A stretch of 5,050 nucleotides of DNA. Origin: Acidimicrobiia bacterium UBA6912. Lineage in GTDB: Bacteria > Actinomycetota > Acidimicrobiia > Spongiisociales > UBA5794. Made by a program: the position numbers and the translations under genes. Below the pieces are notes generated by a model that was not told the origin of the DNA, made no database searches, and saw only the letters and a program-made list of their open reading frames with translations. Below are positions 1-5,050 of the stretch, piece after piece. The DNA lies in the NCBI GenBank assembly GCA_002450985.1, contig DKBA01000205.1, positions 1 to 5,050 of the forward strand. The letters are read 5' to 3'. The first letter of the stretch is position 1, and every line of letters starts with the position of its first letter.

Positions 1-912
1 GCCCGCCTCGGATCGAACGGGGCGGTCTTCGATGCGATCCGGGAGCGCGACCCCGCCCTGTTCCTCATCCTCGGCGATCTCTTCTACGGCGACGTCGCCG
101 TCGACGACATCGACGCCTTTCTCGCCGACTACCGCCGCACACTGACGGCGCCCGCCCAAGCAGCGCTCTATCGCGACGTGCCGATCGCCTACATCTGGGA
201 CGACCACGACTTCGGTCCGAACGACGCCGCCGCCGACTCCCCGAGCCGTGCCGCCGCCCTCGACGCCTACGACGAGCTCGTGCCGCACTACCCGCTGCCG
301 CTCGACGGCGACGGTCCCATCGCCCAGGCCTTCACCGTCGGCCGGGTGCGCTTCATCCTCACCGACCTGCGTTCGGCGCGTACGCCCAAGGGCGAGTCGG
401 ACGGCCCCGCGAAGACCATGCTGGGCGAGACGCAGCGAGCGTGGTTCGAGGCCGAGCTGCTCGATGCTGCGGCGCGTCACCCCGTCGTGGTCTGGGTGAG
501 CTCGGTGCCATGGATCGACCCGGTCCGCGCCGGTGCCGACGACTGGGCCGGCTACGCCTGGGAACGTGAGCAGATCGCGACGTTCATCGCCGACCACGGC
601 ATCGACAACCTGATCATGATCGCCGGCGACGCCCACATGGTCGCGATCGACGACGGAACCAACTCCGGGTACGCATCCGGCGGGGGCGGGGGCTTCCCGT
701 TGATGCATGCCTCGGCGCTCGACCGCCCGGGAACCCTGAAGGGCGGTCCCTACAGCGAAGGCGCCTTCCCCGGCGGCGGGCAGTTCGGCATCGTCGACGT
801 GACCGACGATGGAGGCGCCGAGGTGGTCGTGACGTTGCGCGGGCTCACCTGGGAAGGTGTCGAGCTGGCATCGCTGACGCTGACGTTCCCCACCCTCCAG
901 GTGACGCCGTGA
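1..912 (+). CDS. PhoD-like metallophosphatase (alkaline phosphatase D family), 3' part
   Basis: The reading frame is open from base 1 to the TGA at 910-912, giving 303 residues; the start and N-terminus lie upstream. The frame shows the metallophosphoesterase signature in the PhoD arrangement: LGDLFYGD at window residues 24-31, IWDDHDFGPND at 65-75, a DLRSART block at 122-128, DDWAGYAWERE at about 180-190, and the late metal-binding GDAH at 209-212. PhoD-family enzymes are metal-dependent phosphomonoesterases or phosphodiesterases, usually exported, often by Tat; the export signal would be outside this window. A glycine run (227-231) sits in a likely loop before the C-terminal beta-rich end. 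The GTG at 178 is not a plausible start, because it would remove the first metal-binding GD motif. The gene overlaps the next one by four bases. The family call is firm; substrate and localisation are inferred. Confidence 0.9.
   Translation, partial: ARLGSNGAVFDAIRERDPALFLILGDLFYGDVAVDDIDAFLADYRRTLTAPAQAALYRDVPIAYIWDDHDFGPNDAAADSPSRAAALDAYDELVPHYPLPLDGDGPIAQAFTVGRVRFILTDLRSARTPKGESDGPAKTMLGETQRAWFEAELLDAAARHPVVVWVSSVPWIDPVRAGADDWAGYAWEREQIATFIADHGIDNLIMIAGDAHMVAIDDGTNSGYASGGGGGFPLMHASALDRPGTLKGGPYSEGAFPGGGQFGIVDVTDDGGAEVVVTLRGLTWEGVELASLTLTFPTLQVTP
899..903 (+). promoter_or_regulatory. Weak ribosome binding site for the GTG at 909
   Basis: AGGTG lies five bases before the GTG start of the phosphotransferase and inside the end of the phosphatase gene. 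It is weaker than the sites of the downstream genes. Together with the GTGA stop/start overlap it suggests translation by re-initiation from the upstream gene. Confidence 0.45.
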
Positions 913-3512
913 CGGTCGTACTGCACCAGGCGCCGATCGTGGTACCGCTCGCCGGCACCGGATGCAGCGTGCCCGAAGTGGGAGGCAAGGCGGCCGGCCT
1001 CGACCGTCTCGCCGCTCACGGCTTCCCCATCCCCGACTCATTCGTCATCACCGCGAGCGCCTACCGGCGCTTCACCGCCGCGGCGGGTCTCGCCGGATGG
1101 CTCGAGAGGTTCAGCGACGCACCGCCGCCGGATCCCGGGCGGCTTCAGGAGGAGGCGGCAGAGGTCGAGCGGCGATTCCTCGACATTCCCCTCGAACCGG
1201 AGGTGAGCAACGCCATCGGCGTCGCCGCCCGTCCGCTCCTCGCCCGCGGGCCGGTGGCGGTGCGGTCGTCGGCAACCGCCGAGGACCTGGGCATCGCTTC
1301 GTTCGCCGGGCAGTACCGCACCTATGTCAACGTCGAGACGGAGGAAGCGGTGCGCACGGCCGTTCGCCGCTGCTGGGCGTCGCTGTGGCTGCCTGCGGCC
1401 CGGGCCTACCGGCGCCGCCACGGCATCGCCGACATCTCGCTGGCCATGGCGGTGGTGGTGCAGGCGATGGTGGCGGCCGACTGGTCGGGCGTCGGCTTCA
1501 GCAGAGACCCGGCGGGACGCCGCGACCTGATGAGGATCGAGGTGGTCCCCGGTCTCGGCGAGGCGCTGGTCTCGGGCCGCATCACCCCCGCCGACTTCAC
1601 CATCCGGCGGGACACGCTCGAGATCAGGGCGAAGGGCGATGCGGACGCGCCGGTGTTCTTGGAGGACCTGGGCCGGCTGATCCTCCAGGTCGAGGACCGG
1701 CTCGATGAACCCCAGGACGTGGAGTGGGCCTTCGTCGACGGGTCGCTCACCCTGCTCCAGGCGAGACCGATCACCGTGGGCGGCCCGACTGCTGCGCTCG
1801 ACGACGGATTCGACGAGCCGACGGCCGGCGCCGATACCTTCACCCCGCACGGAGTGGTCGAGATGCTCCCCGGGGTCGTGCCGCCGCTGCTGTGGACCAT
1901 CACCGCGCCCATGCTCGAAGATGCGTTCCGATCGGTGGTCGCCTCGCTGGGAGACGTCGTGATAGCGCCGGATCGGCGCTTCGTCGGTCGATTCCGCGGC
2001 AGGGCGGCACTTGATCTCAGCGCCCTCCGCGACGTGGCGCAGACCCTCCCCGGCGGCTCCGCGATCGAGGTGGAGCGGCAATTCCTCGGTCGCACGCTCT
2101 CGTCGCCGGAGGAGGAGCCGCAGGCATCGCCGGTGTCGCTGCGAGCCCTCGTGCGCGCCCGCCGGGCACAGCGACGCATCGCCGACGAGGTCGAGCTCGC
2201 CGAAGCGGCCGTCGGCGGCATCGTGCGCCTCCGCACCCCGCTGGGAGGGACCCCGGCGGCGGCCCTGCTCGGCTACCGGGCCGCGCTGCGCGACCTGGCG
2301 TGGCGTCTCACCGCCGCCGAGGTGGCCGCGTCCAGCGCCGGGGCGGCCGCCTATCGCGGACTCGAGGTGCTGCTGCAGCGGTGGGTCGACGAGGGTGCGG
2401 CGGCGGGCTGGGCGCAGCGGCTCACCGCCGGTTCGCTCACGCAGGACGCCGTCGGCGTCGCCCGAACTCGAGCCGTCGCCGCACTCTTCGCGGAGCTGGC
2501 GGCGCCGCATCGCGGCCTTTGTGCGGCGCTCGCCGGCGCTCCGGTGCGTCGCAGCCGAGATCGGCTCCTCCAGCTCGGCGATGAGGGTCGGCGGTTGGTG
2601 GAGGCCGTCGACGACCTGCTGCGAACCCAGGGATGCCGGGCCGTGTACGCGGGAGCATCGTGGGCCGAGGACCCGGAGTGGGTGTGGCAGCAGCTCGCCC
2701 TGCACGCCGGCGGTGCGATGCCGGAGCCGCCCGTGCCACCCGATGCGCGGCGTGCGCTCGACGAGCTGATGGAGACGCTGGGGAGTCGACGGTGGGGGCT
2801 GTTTCGCGTGCTCACCGGTCAGATCGTCGACCTGCGGCGCCGCTGGATCGCCCGGCAGGCGGCCGAGGCGACGAGGTTCCTCGGTCTCAGAGAACGCGCC
2901 AAGGCGGCGCTGCTGACCCTGGGGGGAGAGGAGCGCCGCATCGTCCTCGAGGGTGCGACGCGCCTCGTCGCCTCCCGTCAACTGCGCGATCCCGGCCAGG
3001 TCGAGCTCCTCTCGGATGCGGAGTTCGCCGGCATGGTGCTGGGCGCCCCGCCCCCGCCGGAGGGCGAGCTGCATCGCCGTGCGACGGTGCAGCGGAGGTG
3101 CCGGGAGGCGGGCGGGCTGCCGGACGTCTTCGTCGGCACACCGGATGTCGAGCCACACGTGGACGTCGGATCCTCCGCCACGCTGCGCGGCTGGGCGGCG
3201 TCTCCCGGCATCGCCGCCGGTCCCGCCCGCATCGTCGGCGGCATCGACGAGGGCGCCCGCCTCGAGCGCGGGGACGTGCTCGTGGCGCACGCCACCGATC
3301 CCTCGTGGACCCCGCTGCTCATGATCTGCGGTGCCCTCGTCCTCGAGGAGGGTGGTCCGCTGTCGCACGGTGCGATCGTGGCGAGGGAGTTCGGCCTCCC
3401 CGCCGTGCTGACGGTCCGTGGGGCAACGCACACGTTCCTCGACGGTGAGCTGCTCGAGGTGGACGGGTTCTCCGGCGCGGTGCGCAGGCTGCGCGGCGAG
3501 GAGGACGCATGA
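909..3512 (+). CDS. PEP-synthase/RPH-like phosphotransferase (ATP-grasp plus C-terminal swivelling His domain)
   Basis: The 867-residue protein has a complete N-terminal PEP/pyruvate-binding ATP-grasp domain at about 15-290. Its landmarks are GGKAAG (K27), GFPIPDSFVITASAYR (38-53), VAVRSSATAEDL (116-127), ASFAGQY (130-136), SGVGFSRDPAG (193-203), GLGEALVSGRITP (215-227), DVEWAF (270-275) and LLQARPIT (282-289). A long central region (about 300-750) opens with VVEMLPGVVPPLLW (316-329). The mobile domain at about 758-860 carries EEGGPLSHGAIVARE, with H820 the expected phosphorylated histidine. The C-terminal PEP/pyruvate TIM barrel of true PEP synthase is absent, and the His domain is last. That order and length match rifampin phosphotransferase, which moves the beta-phosphate of ATP to a hydroxyl through the histidine. 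Substrate is unproven; another small-molecule phosphotransfer is equally possible. GTG 909 is preferred for its overlap with the preceding stop and the AGGTG at 899-903; GTG 939 is an in-frame alternative. Confidence 0.88.
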   Translation: MTVVLHQAPIVVPLAGTGCSVPEVGGKAAGLDRLAAHGFPIPDSFVITASAYRRFTAAAGLAGWLERFSDAPPPDPGRLQEEAAEVERRFLDIPLEPEVSNAIGVAARPLLARGPVAVRSSATAEDLGIASFAGQYRTYVNVETEEAVRTAVRRCWASLWLPAARAYRRRHGIADISLAMAVVVQAMVAADWSGVGFSRDPAGRRDLMRIEVVPGLGEALVSGRITPADFTIRRDTLEIRAKGDADAPVFLEDLGRLILQVEDRLDEPQDVEWAFVDGSLTLLQARPITVGGPTAALDDGFDEPTAGADTFTPHGVVEMLPGVVPPLLWTITAPMLEDAFRSVVASLGDVVIAPDRRFVGRFRGRAALDLSALRDVAQTLPGGSAIEVERQFLGRTLSSPEEEPQASPVSLRALVRARRAQRRIADEVELAEAAVGGIVRLRTPLGGTPAAALLGYRAALRDLAWRLTAAEVAASSAGAAAYRGLEVLLQRWVDEGAAAGWAQRLTAGSLTQDAVGVARTRAVAALFAELAAPHRGLCAALAGAPVRRSRDRLLQLGDEGRRLVEAVDDLLRTQGCRAVYAGASWAEDPEWVWQQLALHAGGAMPEPPVPPDARRALDELMETLGSRRWGLFRVLTGQIVDLRRRWIARQAAEATRFLGLRERAKAALLTLGGEERRIVLEGATRLVASRQLRDPGQVELLSDAEFAGMVLGAPPPPEGELHRRATVQRRCREAGGLPDVFVGTPDVEPHVDVGSSATLRGWAASPGIAAGPARIVGGIDEGARLERGDVLVAHATDPSWTPLLMICGALVLEEGGPLSHGAIVAREFGLPAVLTVRGATHTFLDGELLEVDGFSGAVRRLRGEEDA
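3499..3504 (+). promoter_or_regulatory. Ribosome binding site for the ATG at 3509
   Basis: AGGAGG lies four bases before the ATG and inside the last codons of the phosphotransferase gene. It supports the ATG that overlaps the preceding stop. Confidence 0.7.
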
Positions 3513-4030
3513 TCCTCGGTGTCTTCTTTCCGAGCCTGATGGGCTTCGGCATCCTCGTGTCGGGAGCGCTGCTGCTCGCCGACGTCGTCAATCGGCTGCT
3601 CCCTCACCGGGGCAGACGGCGCCGCCACCGCATCGCGGTCGGCGCCCACGGGATCGTGGCGGGGGCTGCGGCGGCGACCGGACGCGGGCTCGCCGCTCCG
3701 CCATTCCTGATCCGCGAGTTCCGCAGCCGCACGACGTACCTCGCCGCCGCGCTGCTCCTCGGCGCCAGCGGCGCCGTCGCACTGGCGGCGGGTCTGGCCG
3801 CCCACGGCGACGTGCGTGGGGTGTTCTATCGGAGCCCGTGGGCGTTCGGTCTCGGCGTCGGGTTCGGGATCGCGTTCGAGGTGCTGGCGCTCTGCGCCCT
3901 CGTCCTGGCCGCCGGCCATCGGCAGCTCCCGCAGTGGGTCCACTGGGCGGTGGGCCATTCGCTGCTCGGGCGCCTGCGCGTCCCGCCGCGAGGTGCCATC
4001 AACCCGCTGGATCACCACAGGGAGGAGTGA
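3509..4030 (+). CDS. Membrane protein of unknown function, three predicted spans
   Basis: I do not recognise this 173-residue protein. Hydrophobic segments lie at about residues 5-28, 76-98 and 110-135. A strongly basic stretch (HRGRRRRHR, 33-41) follows the first span, and a mildly hydrophobic alanine/glycine-rich segment lies at 43-64. By the positive-inside rule the basic loop and the C-terminal tail (136-173, with several Arg and His) are cytosolic and the N-terminus is outside. No catalytic or metal-binding motif stands out. The ATG overlaps the stop of the preceding gene as ATGA and has AGGAGG at 3499-3504, so the start is well supported and translation is probably coupled. Its tight placement between the phosphotransferase and another small membrane protein suggests a shared membrane role, which is inference only. 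Confidence 0.8.
   Translation: MILGVFFPSLMGFGILVSGALLLADVVNRLLPHRGRRRRHRIAVGAHGIVAGAAAATGRGLAAPPFLIREFRSRTTYLAAALLLGASGAVALAAGLAAHGDVRGVFYRSPWAFGLGVGFGIAFEVLALCALVLAAGHRQLPQWVHWAVGHSLLGRLRVPPRGAINPLDHHREE
4021..4025 (+). promoter_or_regulatory. Ribosome binding site that fixes the start at 4032
   Basis: GGAGG lies six bases before the ATG at 4032, inside the last codons of the upstream membrane protein gene. It decides the start of the RHH-like protein, whose reading frame is open well upstream of this point. Confidence 0.75.
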
Positions 4031-4031
4031 C

Positions 4032-4400
4032 ATGCGGCGCACATTCGCCGTCCTCGTGCTCGTCGGTTTCCTCGTGTACACCGGCGTCTACGTCTTCGTA
4101 TACCTGTTCCGCGCCTTCCGGCTCGAGGAACCGGCGAGCGACGCAGTGGTGTATCTGTGGCACGGCGATCCGATGACGCGTGCGATCCTCGTCGCCGTCC
4201 TGTTCGCCATCGGCCTGCTCCTGCTGCTCTTCGTGTCTCTGGCCCGGTCGTCGTACCGGCGGGCGGGGAAGATCGAAGTGCGTTCGGATCTGTGGGAGTG
4301 GCTGGTGGAGCGCGGCGAAGAGACCAACGAGGCGCCGGAGCGTATCGCCGAACGAGCCCTCGCCATGTACCGCTCGCAGCAAAGCAACCGGCTCGGATGA
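4032..4400 (+). CDS. Two-span membrane protein with cytosolic ribbon-helix-helix-like tail
   Basis: The 122-residue protein has membrane spans at about 5-26 and 49-71, with a short acidic loop (LEEPASD, 31-37) between them. Basic residues at R2-R3 and at R72, R76 and R77 place both ends in the cytosol. The tail, residues 80-116, reads KIEVR (strand-like), then a helix-like DLWEWLVERGEETN, a turn, and a second helix-like PERIAERALAMYRSQ. This is the strand-helix-helix pattern of CopG/Arc-type ribbon-helix-helix proteins, where the strand binds DNA as a dimer. A fused DNA-binding or dimerisation domain on a membrane hairpin is unusual, and the match is by eye only. The same frame is open further upstream, but the ATG at 4032 has a GGAGG at the right distance and sits one base after the previous stop. 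No known family is recognised. Confidence 0.8.
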   Translation: MRRTFAVLVLVGFLVYTGVYVFVYLFRAFRLEEPASDAVVYLWHGDPMTRAILVAVLFAIGLLLLLFVSLARSSYRRAGKIEVRSDLWEWLVERGEETNEAPERIAERALAMYRSQQSNRLG

Positions 4401-4459
4401 GAATGGGCGAGAGAGCATCAGCGCGCCGGTGATCCGGCAGGCACTCCCAGGAGGAGACG
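4401..4459 (+). other. Only intergenic gap, with a small dyad
   Basis: These 59 bases separate the RHH-like membrane protein gene from the haem protein gene. They hold a perfect 5-base-pair inverted repeat, GCCGG/CCGGC, at 4425-4429 and 4434-4438 around a TGAT loop. No run of T follows, so a classical intrinsic terminator is not supported. No AT-rich -10-like box is visible. The dyad could be a minor RNA hairpin or chance in GC-rich DNA. Confidence 0.35.
4449..4454 (+). promoter_or_regulatory. Ribosome binding site that fixes the GTG start at 4460
   Basis: AGGAGG lies five bases before the GTG at 4460. It is the best site in the gap and selects this GTG as the start of the haem protein, placing a short basic leader directly before its first membrane span. 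Confidence 0.75.
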
Positions 4460-5050
4460 GTGAGCGCAAGTGAAGGCGGAGCCGCTCGGCCCGCTTGGTG
4501 GCGGCGGCCGTGGTTCGTGTGGCTGGTTGTGGTGATCGTCGTGAGCTCGGTCGGAGCGCTGCTCAGCCCGGAATGGGCGGGGTCGCTCGGCGGTCTCGCT
4601 GTCGCGTCGTGGGCCGTCGCCTGGGTCGTGGCGCGCCGTTTCCGGATGGGTCACGTCGTTGCGGCGGTCGCCGCAGTGGCTGTCGTTCTGTTGCTCGCCC
4701 AACTCGTGCCCTACGGGCGCAGCCACGCCAACGCGGCCGTCACCGGCGAGCCGGCCTGGGACTCCCCGGAGACGCGGGCGCTGGCGGTGCGGGCCTGCTT
4801 CGACTGCCACAGCAACGAGACGGCGTGGCCGTGGTACACCAACGTCGCCCCGATGTCGTGGGTCACGCAGCGCCATGTCGATGAGGGGCGGCGGAAGCTG
4901 AACTTCTCGGAGTACGACCAGCGACGCGGTGAGGCCGACGAGGCGGCCGAGACGGTGCGGGAGGGAGCCATGCCGCTGTTCGACTACACCCTGGTGCACT
5001 CGACGGCCCGGCTGACGGACGCCGAGAAGCAGGCCCTCGCCGACGGTCTC
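4460..5050 (+). CDS. Membrane-anchored haem-binding (Haem_bd-type, CxxCH) protein, 5' part
   Basis: The frame runs from GTG 4460 to the window end with no stop, giving 197 residues. After a basic, Trp-rich N-terminus come three hydrophobic segments at about 18-36, 42-58 and 64-85, separated by RRFRMGH at 59-65. The positive-inside rule then puts everything after about residue 86 outside the membrane. That part carries CFDCHSNE (113-120), a c-type haem attachment motif with Cys113, Cys116 and His117, followed by WPWYTNVAPMSW (123-134), EGRRKLNFSEY (142-152), GAMP (169-172) and TARLTDAEKQAL (182-192). This motif order is characteristic of the Haem_bd domain; M171 is a candidate second axial ligand. 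The domain is nearly complete at the edge, so probably only a short C-terminal part is missing. The role is likely electron transfer or haem-dependent sensing in the envelope, but no partner is identifiable. Confidence 0.88.
   Translation, partial: MSASEGGAARPAWWRRPWFVWLVVVIVVSSVGALLSPEWAGSLGGLAVASWAVAWVVARRFRMGHVVAAVAAVAVVLLLAQLVPYGRSHANAAVTGEPAWDSPETRALAVRACFDCHSNETAWPWYTNVAPMSWVTQRHVDEGRRKLNFSEYDQRRGEADEAAETVREGAMPLFDYTLVHSTARLTDAEKQALADGL

Noticed and set aside
178..912. Start of the phosphatase gene at GTG 178
   Set aside because: The same frame is open to base 1 and the upstream codons encode the conserved LGDLFYGD motif, so the gene begins before the window.
1038..3431. A 797-codon open frame on the minus strand, opposite the phosphotransferase gene
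   Set aside because: The translation is low-complexity (Arg/Pro/Gly/His-rich) with no recognisable domain. Long antisense frames are a known by-product of strong G/C third-position bias, and the plus strand there encodes a complete, motif-rich enzyme.
3816..4031. An upstream ATG at 3816 for the RHH-like membrane protein
   Set aside because: It would overlap most of the preceding gene's second half and add an Arg/Ser-rich, non-conserved-looking leader. ATG 4032 has a proper ribosome binding site and directly precedes a membrane span.
2978..4081. A 367-codon open frame on the minus strand spanning the junction of two plus-strand genes
   Set aside because: It has no domain signature, a biased composition, and overlaps two well-supported plus-strand genes with their own ribosome binding sites.
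4397..4432. An 11-codon ORF starting at the ATG that overlaps the stop of the RHH-like protein gene
   Set aside because: It is very short, its product is an unremarkable basic peptide, and no ribosome binding site precedes it. A leader-peptide role cannot be supported.
4425..4438. Inverted repeat between the fourth and fifth genes as a transcription terminator
   Set aside because: The stem is only five base pairs, no T-run follows, and the next gene starts a few bases later on the same strand.

Overview
The window is a GC-rich (roughly 70 %) piece of bacterial chromosome that is almost entirely coding, with every gene on the + strand. The codon bias (G/C third positions), GTG starts, strong AGGAGG-type ribosome binding sites and stop/start overlaps all suggest a high-GC bacterium. 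An actinobacterium-like lineage is my best guess, but no marker in the window settles the taxonomy. I see no RNA gene, mobile element, CRISPR array or clear terminator.

Layout: (1) 1-912 is the 3' part of a PhoD-like metallophosphatase whose start lies upstream of the window. (2) 909-3512 encodes an 867-residue swivelling-histidine phosphotransferase. It has an N-terminal PEP-synthase-type ATP-grasp domain, a long central domain, and a C-terminal mobile phosphohistidine domain, which is the order seen in rifampin phosphotransferase (RPH). (3) 3509-4030 encodes a 173-residue membrane protein of unknown function. (4) 4032-4400 encodes a 122-residue protein with two membrane spans and a cytosolic tail resembling a ribbon-helix-helix domain. 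(5) 4460-5050 is the 5' part of a membrane-anchored c-type haem-binding protein with a CFDCH motif, running off the right edge.

The first four genes are joined by 4-base overlaps (909-912, 3509-3512) or a 1-base gap (4031). The fifth follows after 59 bases and has its own strong ribosome binding site. This looks like one transcript whose promoter lies upstream of the window. How the products cooperate cannot be read from sequence alone. A phosphatase that is probably exported, a cytosolic phosphotransfer enzyme, two small membrane proteins and an outward-facing haem protein would suit an envelope-associated process. The least ordinary items are the membrane-tethered RHH-like protein, the RPH-like enzyme embedded in this operon, and the extra membrane spans on the haem protein.
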